Assembly (NCBI GenBank): GCA_002778195.1
Contig: PCDI01000006.1
Location: forward strand, 2,547,950 to 2,611,949
Origin: Raffaelea ambrosiae
Lineage: Eukaryota > Ascomycota > Sordariomycetes > Ophiostomatales > Ophiostomataceae
Reading direction: 5' to 3'
Length of the DNA stretch: 64,000 nt
The position numbers and the translations under genes were made by a program. The notes beneath the pieces were generated by a model. That model searched no databases, had not been told where the DNA came from, and worked only from the letters and a program-made list of their open reading frames with translations. Below, piece after piece: positions 1-8,249 of the stretch (the first letter of the stretch is position 1; every line of letters starts with the position of its first letter).

Positions 1-2469
1 TGCGTGGCAAAGAGCGCGCAGCAGCCGATCTCCTGGATGATGTGCTCCGAGATGGCCCAGGCCAGGCCGAAGCCGTCGTAGGTCGAGGTGCCGCGGCCCA
101 GCTCGTCGATGATGATGAGCGACTCGGCCGTGGCCGCCTTGAGAATGTTGGCCGTCTCCAGCATCTCGGCCATAAAGGTCGACACGCCCTTGAGCTGCGA
201 GTCGCTCGCGCCCACGCGCGCCAGCACGGCGTCGAACAGCGTCAGCTCGGCCGCCTCGCACGGCACGAAGCACCCGATCTGCGCCATGAGCGCGATCACG
301 CCGATCTGCCGAATGTACGTCGACTTGCCGCCCATGTTGGGGCCCGTGATGACCAGGAAGCTCGACGTCGTCGCGGTCCGGTCCAGCGTCACGTCGTTGG
401 TGATGAACTGCACGTCGTCCTGCATCTCCAGGCACGGGTGGCGCGCCGCGCGCAGGACCGTGCGCGCGCCGGGCGCGTGGCGGGCGTGCAGGGTCGGGCG
501 CACGTAGGCGATCGGGGCGTGGACGGCGCAGTGGGCCAGCGACACGACGACGTCCAGGTGGCCGAGCACGGCGGCGAGCGTCTCGAGCACGGGGCTGTAC
601 GACGCGGCCACGCCGACGACCTCGTGCACGAGGCTGCTCTGGGTGCGGTGGTAGTGGGCCGACAGCTGGTCGAACTCGCGGCGGTGGGCCTGCAGGGCGC
701 GCGTGGTGAAGAAGACGCCGTTCTTCTGCGTCGAGCACTCCTGGTAGCGGCTGTGGTTGCGGATGCAGCCGGCCTCGGCGCGCGTCAGGCGCAGGCACCA
801 GCCGTGCACCTTGTGGTTCTCGAGGAAGATCTTCTTGTCGCGCTCCTGGCCCAGGTCCTGCGCGGCGTCCGCCCACTCGCGGTCCATGGCGCGCCGCAGC
901 CGGTCCAGCTTCGCGCGCAGGATGCGCAGGCTGTCGTCGAACTCGGGCCGGATCACAAACTCGTGCCGGTCCAGCGCGTCGAGGTCGACCGTCGTCTCGA
1001 CCATCTCCTGCAGCTTGGCCAGGCGGTCGGCGCACGTCTGCAGCGGGCGCGTGTACGCCTCGGCCAGCGGCACGCTGTAGGCCTCGTCCATGACGGCCTC
1101 GAGCGTGCCCAGGAAGCCGGGCAGCCGGATGACCACCTGGTACGCGCGCACGACGTCCTCGAGCGTGGCGCGGCCGCGCTGGAAGCGCTTGGCCAGGCGG
1201 TACAGGTCGGGCACCGCGCGCAGGTGCTCCTCCTGCATGGTCTGGCGCAGCGCCGTGTCCTGCACAAAGGCCTCGACCAGCTGCTGGCGCGCCTCGATGG
1301 CCGCCTTGTCCATCAGCGGCTGCTTGAGCCACTGCGCCAGCAGGCGGCCGCCGAGCGGCGTCTTGCAGTGGTTGAGCAGGCCGAACAGGCTCATCGTCTT
1401 GGCACCGTCGCGGGCGCCCGGCATGAGGTTCAGCGCCTTGACGGCCGCCGCGTCCAGCTTCATAAACTGCGACAGGTCGTGCTGGTACAGCTGGTACTGG
1501 CCGTAGTTGGCCGGGTCCTGCAGCACGCCCAGGTACTTGATCAGCGCCGCCGCCGCGCCCAGCGCCAGCTTCAGCTCCGTCTGCGGCAGCGCCAGCGTCG
1601 CCGCGCGCTCGTCCTTGAGCAGGCGCGCCAGGTCCTGCTCAATGTCCCGCGTGCCAAAGTCGCCGGGGCCGCGCTCGGCCACCGCCACGCCGCAGTTGTC
1701 GATGATCTGCTTGAGCTTGGCCAGCTCGGGGTCCTTCTTGGCCTGGTCGTCGGCCCGGTCCGCCAGCACGATGCACTCGCGCACGCCCAGCTGGATCAGC
1801 AGCGCCTCAAAGTTGGAGTACAGGTCGTTGTCGAGAAACTCGCTGACCCCGAGCTCGCGCACCGTGGCGTCCGCAAAGCAGACGCCCACCGTCCGCGCCT
1901 CGCTGGCCCTGGCCGACAGCTTCACCGCCAGGATCATGGGTGCGCTGTCGAACTGGCCCAGCTCGTCCTCGACGTCCTGCAGGTTGCCCGGCGAGGCCTG
2001 CTTCACCACCTTCCAGTTCATGCGGCCGCCCGCGCTGGCATAGATCTCCACGCGCTTGCCCAGCTTGAACAGGGCCTCGCGCAGAAACTGCCGGAACACG
2101 GTCACCGTCATCGTCACGGAGGGGAGGCCGGTGTGGTCGTTGCGGCCCAGCTGGCGGACGACAGACGTAGTCTTGTAGACCTGGGGCAGACAAGAAGAAC
2201 AGGGTTAGTATGCGACCACGAAACGAGGCGCGGGCATCCTAGAACGAACCGTGCGCGCGATGAAGTTGGCATTCTCGCCATGTGCCGTGTACCAGTCGCC
2301 GCGGTCGAAGATCCGGATCGTTTCGTCGCCTACGGCTGGGAGGGACTTGAAGTACCGTATGAAGCCATGTTCATCGTCGACCTAGACGGACGGTCAGTAT
2401 GAAGGAAGTGGCATCGCATCGCATGTAGTGGTAGTGAATGTGGCTTGCCTTCAGTTCTGGACGGGACAT
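1..2469 (-). CDS. MSH2: DNA mismatch repair ATPase MSH2 (C-terminus beyond window)
   Basis: MutS-family protein. MSH2 pairs with MSH6 or MSH3 in the nucleus to recognise mismatches and small loops. Three exons: 2469-2449 (only 7 codons, MSRPELK), 2381-2250, and 2180 to the window edge, about 777 residues against a usual 930-940. The start is the only ATG that leads into the conserved DDEHGF / RYFKSLP N-terminus. The Walker A motif TGPNMGGKST lies near residue 660 (about 325-355) and the Walker B/signature DELGRGTSTYDGFG near residue 740 (about 75-117), with the intervening MSH2-typical GCFVPCEAA stretch. Intron 1 (2382-2448) has a GC donor. Intron 2 (2181-2249) has GTTCGT, an ACTAAC branch site and a CCCAG acceptor. 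Roughly the last 150 residues (end of ATPase domain and dimerisation region) lie off the left edge. It is divergent from TRM10, with MCB boxes about 115-170 bp upstream. Family assignment is secure; exon 1 is inferred. Confidence 0.96.
2382..2448 (-). other. MSH2 intron 1, GC-AG class
   Basis: This 67-nt intron follows the seven-codon first exon. The donor reads AAG|GCAAGC on the minus strand, the branch-site candidate is CTGAC, and the acceptor is TCTAG before GTCGACGAT. No GT donor keeps the frame here: without splicing the frame meets TAG just before the conserved second exon. GC-AG introns are a known minor class with an otherwise strong donor, as seen here. Confidence 0.85.
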
Positions 2470-2830
2470 TTTGGCGATTGTAGGAGAAATAGGGCAGAAT
2501 GACCACTTGATACTGTCGAGAAGTCTGTCTGCGGCAGTCCTGGTGTGTTTGTCCACGGTTGTCGAACAATCTCCTCGAGAAGACGCGTCAGGAAAAAACC
2601 CATTAACGCGCCGACAGGGGAGGGGGCGCTAACGCGAACAGTGCACGCCCCGCCCAACCACCCTCCAGATCCCCCGCTAAGGCTTACACGGCAGCACCGT
2701 TTGCAACTGCCAATGGCAGGTGCCGCCGCCCCCACTATCAAAAAAAAAAAGGTTGCGACAGCTAAAAAGTTGTGAAGAGCTTTCCCCAACTGCTTCGTTG
2801 TTTCGAAGAGCTCCCACATCCGCCACCGAG
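2470..2830. promoter_or_regulatory. Divergent promoter region between MSH2 and TRM10
   Basis: About 360 bp separates the two start codons, so the upstream regions are necessarily shared. It holds the MCB cluster at 2583-2637, an A11 run at about 2740, and a short upstream ORF of 20 codons (2713-2775) in front of TRM10 that starts with ATG and ends in TGA, out of frame with TRM10. No clear TATA box was seen. Confidence 0.6.
2583..2637. promoter_or_regulatory. MCB-type boxes upstream of MSH2
   Basis: A perfect palindromic ACGCGT is at 2583-2588. Near matches ACGCGC (2606-2611) and ACGCGA (2632-2637) follow. The perfect site lies 114 bp upstream of the MSH2 start and about 243 bp upstream of TRM10. 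In yeasts this hexamer binds MBF (Mbp1/Swi6) and drives G1/S transcription; its role in this organism is inferred. Confidence 0.55.
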
Positions 2831-4285
2831 ATGGACACAGACGAGGAGCCGCGCATGTCGGGAGCTCTGCCTCCGAGAGAGGATGGTGAAAATTATACGA
2901 CGGCCACCGGGCCAGGATCCCGAGCTTTGGAATCCGCGAGCGACGACGCCCTCCTGCTGGGCGTGCCAGGACCTGCAGAACAAGACAAGTCGCGGTCGCC
3001 CTCCGTGCTGAACGACGTCGACATCAGCGCCATTGCGCCCGTAGCGACGATCACGGTCACCGACACCACCGTCGAGGAGACGTCGGCCGAGACGACCTCC
3101 GCCGGCCCGTCCCCGTCGGCGCCCACGCCGCTCTCCAAAAACCAGCAGAAAAAGCTGAAGCGCCAGCAGATGTGGGAAGACGCCCGCGACATCCGCAAGC
3201 GCAAGCGCAAGGAGAAGCGCCTCGGTCGCCAGGCACAGCAGCGCGCCCGCAAGGAGGACGAGCGGGCACAGCTCCGAGCGGCCGGCCTGGACCCCGACGA
3301 GGTCGCGCGGCAGCACGCCGAAGAGGCCGCCGCCGCCGCCGCCGCGCGCGAGCATGTCCTGGTGCCGGTCAGCCTCATCTTCGACTGCGAATTCGAGTCG
3401 TACATGCGCGAGACGGAGCTGATCTCGCTGGCCAGCCAGATCACGCGGTCGTACTCGGCCAACCGGGCGGCGACGCGGCAGGCGCACATCTATGTGAGCT
3501 CGTGGGGCGGCAAGCTGCGGACGCGGTACGAGACGCTGCTGCGGAGCCAGCACAAGCGGTGGGCCAACGTGTACTTCTTGGAGGACGACTACCGGGCGGC
3601 AGGGCGGCAGGCAGAAACACGGATGAAGGGGCCGGACGGTGGCAAGGTGGTGGATGTGCTGGAGGAGAAGAGAAGCAGCGAGAGTGGAGAGAAAGCTGTG
3701 GAACGCGAACCAGCACAGACGGAGGAGAAAGAGCAGGCGACGAAGACAGAGACGGAGACGGACAAGACGCAGAAACCTGCAGAGACAGAAGATGCGGTCG
3801 GCGCAGAACCAGAAAGCCTCGACCCAGAACTCTCGTCTGTCGTCTACCTCACCTCGGACTCGCCACACACGCTCGCCCGGCTCGAGCCGAACACAAGCTA
3901 CGTGATTGGCGGGATCGTGGACAAGAACCGCGAGAAGGGCCTCTGCTACAGGCGTGCCAAGGCCCATGGCGTGCGGACAGCCAAGCTGCCCATTGGGGAC
4001 TACATGGTCATGGCCAGCCGGAAGGTGTTGACGACGAACCACGTGGTGGAGATCATGCTCAACTGGCTGGAAACGGGCGACTGGGCGTCTGCTTTTGACA
4101 AGGTCATTCCGAAGCGGAAAGGCGGACGGCTACGGGAGTCCGCTAGTGTGGAAGGACAGTCCATGCATGGAGATGACAATGAGGAGGGGGGGGAGGATGA
4201 CGAGGCTGGTGGCGAAGATGCAGGAGAGCAGGGGGACGGTGAAAAGGGCGATGCCAATATGACGGAGGATGTGCCAATACCATAG
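2831..4285 (+). CDS. TRM10: tRNA (guanine-9-N1)-methyltransferase, Trm10 family
   Basis: A SPOUT-fold enzyme that methylates N1 of G9 in tRNAs using S-adenosylmethionine. Single exon, 484 residues. 2831 is the first in-frame ATG (CGAG before it). The lysine/arginine-rich N-terminus (about 105-150, KNQQKKLKRQQMWEDAR) matches the basic tRNA-binding extension of the family. The catalytic domain begins near residue 178 with SLIFDCEFESYM and includes YVSSWGG, VVYLTSDSP, GGIVDKNREKG, AKLPIGDYM and VVEIMLNWLETGDW. Odd points: an acidic, Glu/Lys-rich insertion of about 70 residues (about 275-340) lies between the DDYRAAG and VVYLTSDSP blocks, and the C-terminal tail is Gly/Glu/Asp-rich. A 20-codon upstream ORF sits in the leader. 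Assignment is confident; substrate range (G9 only or also A9) cannot be read from sequence. Confidence 0.95.
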   Translation: MDTDEEPRMSGALPPREDGENYTTATGPGSRALESASDDALLLGVPGPAEQDKSRSPSVLNDVDISAIAPVATITVTDTTVEETSAETTSAGPSPSAPTPLSKNQQKKLKRQQMWEDARDIRKRKRKEKRLGRQAQQRARKEDERAQLRAAGLDPDEVARQHAEEAAAAAAAREHVLVPVSLIFDCEFESYMRETELISLASQITRSYSANRAATRQAHIYVSSWGGKLRTRYETLLRSQHKRWANVYFLEDDYRAAGRQAETRMKGPDGGKVVDVLEEKRSSESGEKAVEREPAQTEEKEQATKTETETDKTQKPAETEDAVGAEPESLDPELSSVVYLTSDSPHTLARLEPNTSYVIGGIVDKNREKGLCYRRAKAHGVRTAKLPIGDYMVMASRKVLTTNHVVEIMLNWLETGDWASAFDKVIPKRKGGRLRESASVEGQSMHGDDNEEGGEDDEAGGEDAGEQGDGEKGDANMTEDVPIP

Positions 4286-4519
4286 AACCCATAACGGCTA
4301 TGCTTGCAAAAGATAATAACGGCGTCTAGGTTGTCAAACAAAATAAATAAAAAAATAAGAATACGCAATATGCTCAAGTCAATTTTCCAATTGAATAATA
4401 ACGAATATATGGCTTGCGCCATTATCCATGCCCAAGGGGTTTCTTTTTCTTTTTTCCTGCAAAAATGTGGACTTCAGCAAGGATTGAACGAACAGATCTT
4501 CTTTTCGTGATATCCAGCC

Positions 4520-5525
4520 ATGCTGTTTGCTCTCCTTCTTCTGACGGCTGCGTTCGTCCTCGGCGCCTCCGACCCGGCTACCTTGGACAACAAAGTCCTC
4601 TTCGTGCCACCCGCCAACTACACCTCGCCTCGTGTGCTCTATCCTCGCACCGTCGGGCTCAACGACGGCACCTTGCTCGCCACCTGGGAGAACTACCCGC
4701 CCGAGCCGCCCGCTGTCTACTTTCCCGTCTATCGCTCGACGGACGGTGGCGCCGCCTGGGCTGCGGCGTCCCGCGTCGCCGACCAGGCCCCGTCTGCCTG
4801 GGGCTTGCGCTACCAGCCCTTCTTGTACGAGCTGCCGGCCGCTGTCGGAACCTTCCCGGCCGGCACCGTACTGTGTGCTGGCAACAGCATCCCAACCGAC
4901 CTCAGCCAAACACAGATCGACGTCTATGCCAGCGCCGACAAGGGGCTGACGTGGACGTCTGTGAGCCACGTCGCGGCTGGTGGAAAGGCCCGTCCAGACA
5001 ATGGGCCAACACCCGTGTGGGAGCCGTTTCGGCTGTCCGTCTCGCTGGAGAGCCTGGCAAGCATAGGAGAAAAGTCGCCCTCCTGACCTCCACAGATACC
5101 ACGACTCCGAGGTCATCGTCTACTACTCCGACCAACGCGACCCCAAACACGGCCAGAAACTCGCCCACCAGACGTCGACCGACCTGCTGACGCGGTCGCA
5201 GCCCGTCGACGATGTGGCCGTCACACCCTACGCTGCACGTCCAGGCATGGCCACCGTGGCGGCGCTGCCCAACGCCCGGTCCATCCTGGCATACGAGTAC
5301 GGCGGTGCCTCCCCCGGGTTCGCCGTGTACTACCGCATCGCCAGCGACCCGCGGGCGTTTGCATCGGCTCCGGCACACCCGCTCGTCGCCCGCAGGACAC
5401 GTCCGACCCGCTCGCCGTCTGTCGTCTGGCCGTCGTAGGGACGGGGAAGTGGACGCCGGGCATCTGCCACCGAGCGCGACGAACCCGGTGAGCTTGAGTA
5501 CTGTCGACCTGGATGTTGTTCTGGG
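4520..5525 (+). pseudogene. GH93-like exo-glycosidase (BNR/sialidase-fold), C-terminal region disrupted
   Basis: The start encodes a clear signal peptide (MLFALLLLTAAFVLGA), then family-like blocks VLYPRTVGLNDGTLLATWENY, GLRYQPFLYELP, VLCAGNSIPTDLSQTQIDVY, ADKGLTWTSVSH and PVWEPF. A 61-nt intron (5035-5095; GTCCGT donor, CTGAC branch, CACAG acceptor) joins EPFRL to YHDSEVIVYYSDQRDP. Exon 2 runs through RPGMATVAALPN, YEYGG and VYYRIASDPRAF to SVVWPS and then TAG at about 5436-5438. In GH93 exo-arabinanase relatives, as I remember them, about 60-70 residues follow before a GHLPPS..N motif. Here GHLPPSATNPVSLSTVDL appears only about 25 bp downstream in another frame. So an internal deletion with frameshift is the simplest reading, leaving a truncated secreted protein or a pseudogene. 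An unusual extra intron or assembly error is the alternative. Confidence 0.6.
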
Positions 5526-5763
5526 CAAGCGAGGCACACCAAATCAAAGAGGAAAGCAGAGCAAGAAGGGGGGGGGGGGAAGAAAAAAAATGAAGAAAAA
5601 AAAGAAACTTGGAATGGTAGTGAAAACATCATATGCGCCGTGACAACGTATCCTCATTGTACAATAAACATATAAAAAAAAGCCAAGCCCTTGAATCAGC
5701 CCCACGCCTGCGTTTCCAAAACGGCGCCATTGCTGCCTGCCCCCCCCTACGATGCGTATGCCC
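5526..5763. other. Convergent 3' region of the GH93-like gene and PRI1
   Basis: Contains a G10 run and an A-rich purine tract at about 5567-5612, then AT-rich sequence (ACAATAAACATATAAAAAAAA, about 5658-5680) that could serve polyadenylation of the plus-strand gene. No coding signal was seen. Confidence 0.5.
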
Positions 5764-7452
5764 CTAAAATTCCATCCCGTTCGCCTCTTCCCGCTCCCGC
5801 TTGATCTTGACGTCCTTCTCGTCGCGCATCAGGGCCAGCACAAAGGACCGGAACTGCTCAATGTACGGCTTCAGGCTCGTCTTCTCCCAGTCCTGCACGG
5901 GCTTGGCCTCGGCCGTCGTCGTCTCGTCCGCCGGCGCGGCCTGGTACGCATCGATCTCCTGCAGCAGGCTCTGCACGGTCGGCACGCCCAGCGGGTCAAA
6001 GTCGGCGAGGTGCCGCGTGTCGATGGGCACGCACACGCGCCCGGTGCCCGGGTGCACGACAAAGGGGCTCTTGAGCAAATGGTTGAGCTTCTTGCTGACC
6101 TCGATGTCGAGCCGCGGATACGTGTACTCGAGCACAATGTCCTGCTTCGCCTCCAGCAGCGCCTTGGCGTCGAGCGCCTTGCTGGCGCCCGTCTTGGCCA
6201 CGGCGTCAATGTCGGCCCACTTGGCCGTCGACGACCGGCCGGGCGCCGCGTCCCACTTGCGCCGCAGGGCCTCGTTCAGCGCCTTGTCCGGCAGCAGCTG
6301 CAGCAGCTTCTCGGCGCGCTCCGGCGTGTCCCAGGGGTCCTGGTCGCGCAAAATGTCGTCCTGGAAGTGCTCGCGCAGCGTGCTCAGGCTGCGGGCGAGG
6401 TGCGGGTGCAGCGGCCGCCGCACGTTGACCTTCTTGCCGCCCTGGGCGCCGCCGCGGACGACCTCGAGGTAGCCGGCAATGGCGCGGCGCTTCTGGTCGT
6501 CGAGCGTGCGCGCCTGCTTGTCGCAGACCCAGGCGTGGGCACCGCGACGGCCCGAGTACACCCAGAGGATGTGCTGGAACCCGAAATCGTCGCGCAGGGC
6601 CACGTCGACCACCTGGATGGCCATGGTGATGAACTGCCAGCAGCGGTGGCAGATGTTGGCCTTGTCGCAGCACGTGCGGATGTCGTCGTAGTCGGTCAAA
6701 TCAATATCAAAGCACAGCTCCTTGGCCAGCGGCTTGAAGGCCGCCGTGTTGCGCAGCGACTTGCGGTCGCGCGGGTTGGTGTTGTAGACGGGGCCGATTT
6801 CGAACCGCGAGGGCATCAGCCGGAGGACATCTTTTCGTAGGCTGCAAGGTTCCAGGTTAGCGTACGAATCACAGCGGTCGAGACGCAGCAGCAGCAGCAC
6901 CCACAGATCAGATGTCGGAAACGACTGGTACCGCAGGTAGGCGTCGTTCTGCAGCGTAAAGGCAAACTCGCGATGGCCAAAGTCGTTTGTCGGCGACGGG
7001 CTGTGGTTGAGCCACTGGAAGAGATACCGCCACGGGAACAGGCGCTGGTAGAAGCTCTTCATGACCTCCGGGTCCGATGCCTTGAGCGAGGCCAGGTCGG
7101 CGCCTCTGGAAGAGGCTGTTAGCAAGAAACAAAACAAAAAAAAAGTGTTGCCCACCCCCCCCCCCCCCCCAAAAGGTACCAGTCCACCATCCACTCACAT
7201 GGGCGCTTCTTGCCCTGGCGCCGAGCTGGGAAATTCCTCGTCGTCCAGGTCGTCGTCGAAAAGATCGTCCAAGCTCACTTCGGCCGTTTTCTTTGCCGGC
7301 GCCTCGACTGCGGCGTCGTTGTCGGCCATGACGACATCTTCGTCTGCGGACGCCGGACTCGAGGCGTTGGTCAGTTCGTTGGCGACTGGCGCCGTCGAGT
7401 CCTCCGCCATGGCGGCGTCGTCCTGCTGGGATGATGACACGGAATGAGGCAT
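5764..7452 (-). CDS. PRI1: DNA primase small (catalytic) subunit
   Basis: Eukaryotic/archaeal primase catalytic subunit, which makes RNA primers with PRI2 and polymerase alpha at origins and on the lagging strand. Three exons: 7452-7199, 7105-6905, 6841-5764, giving 510 residues. Start chosen at MPHSVSSSQQ; a second in-frame ATG at 7410 (MAEDSTAP) is possible. Intron 1 (7106-7198): GTGAGT, GCTAAC, CCAG. Intron 2 (6842-6904): GTGGGT, GCTAAC, GCAG; both keep frame. Motifs: YQRLFPWRYLFQWLNH; REFAFTL; SRFEIGPVYN; the catalytic acidic FDIDLTDYDD (about residue 196); Cys-rich CCDKANICHRCW (zinc site); and YSGRRGAHAWVCD. The N-terminus is acidic and disordered. Intron 1 holds a 16-base homopolymer. 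Two overlapping-spaced MCB boxes lie about 130-145 bp upstream, fitting S-phase expression. Confidence 0.96.
7155..7170. repeat. C16 homopolymer (G16 on the PRI1 sense strand) in PRI1 intron 1
   Basis: Sixteen consecutive C on the given strand, preceded by CCCA. In the PRI1 pre-mRNA this is a G16 run inside a 93-nt intron. Length is likely unstable and error-prone in sequencing. Confidence 0.9.
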
Positions 7453-8249
7453 CGCCTTGTGCTGCTGTGCTGGTAACCGTCGTTTTGGTGCAATTGTGCC
7501 AAAAAAGGGGCCCCAAGAGTATTCCTGTATCAAGAGTTCTGGAATGTTGGTAAACCCTGGGCACCACCAAAATCGCCTCCAGACGCGTCGACGCGTTAAG
7601 CAGTAACCCATTAGCTGCCGGTGGCGTTAATGGACCCTCGACGTTTGGGGGGGTTGCATAATCGCCACGGTGCATAAAACGGTACACTTCACTGTGTTTA
7701 TCCGCTCTATCCAGACTTCACACCACTAGCAAGCGGCGGAAAAGCGGCGGAAAGCGCCAAGCCTCGCAGCCGTGCGCCTGCCGTATTGAGCCTCCAGCGC
7801 TATATCGTCATTATCTCGATATCGGCTTAAAGCCTCTCCTTTTCCGTCGCCCCTGCTCCTCACCTCGCCCTTTTCTTCCGCACTTCTACCGAAACACACA
7901 GCAAGGGCCTATTAAAAAGGCTTTCTGCGACTTGGGCTGTGGATTGTTTGTATGTTGTCCCCCCCTCCCCACGACATATGCTCGCTCCCTTGCGCTGTCT
8001 CATTCCTCCCTCACGTTGCCATCTTCCTCGTGCTCACCTACAAATCAACACTCGGCATCTTATGCTGTCAGGCGACTAATTTTATTGCGCAGCCTTTATC
8101 TTACTCTCTTCTGAACACAGTCCTGCTCTTCTTTCTCTCTTATGTGCCCGTGGACCACGATCCTGCGACCTTTCCTCCTCTCCTTCCCCCCCTAATCCGG
8201 CAGCCCAGCCGTTCCGACAGCAGCCGCATATCCCTCCCTTCGCGCCAAC
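7453..8249. promoter_or_regulatory. Divergent promoter region between PRI1 and the GH5 glucosidase
   Basis: Nearly 800 bp between the two start codons. It contains the paired ACGCGT boxes at 7583-7596 near PRI1. On the plus-strand side there is a long C/T-rich leader (about 7830-8235) typical of fungal 5' untranslated regions. No gene was recognised in it. Confidence 0.55.
7583..7596. promoter_or_regulatory. Two perfect MCB boxes upstream of PRI1
   Basis: ACGCGT occurs at 7583-7588 and again at 7591-7596 with two bases between, 131-145 bp upstream of the PRI1 start. Paired perfect MCB hexamers are the classical arrangement for MBF-driven G1/S genes in yeasts. Binding here is inferred. Confidence 0.65.

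Noticed and set aside
42..2402. 786-codon open frame antisense to MSH2
   Set aside because: Mirror of GC-rich MSH2 codons; Arg/Leu/Val/Ala-rich, no domain, and MSH2 motifs are unmistakable on the minus strand.
2762..4042. 426-codon open frame antisense to TRM10
   Set aside because: Leu/Arg/Val-rich shadow of the Trm10 coding strand.
5752..6840. 362-codon open frame antisense to PRI1
   Set aside because: Shadow of the primase exon.
7408..7410. Alternative PRI1 start at the MAEDSTAP methionine
   Set aside because: Upstream MPHSVSS methionine is in frame and gives the fuller acidic N-terminus; kept only as an alternative.
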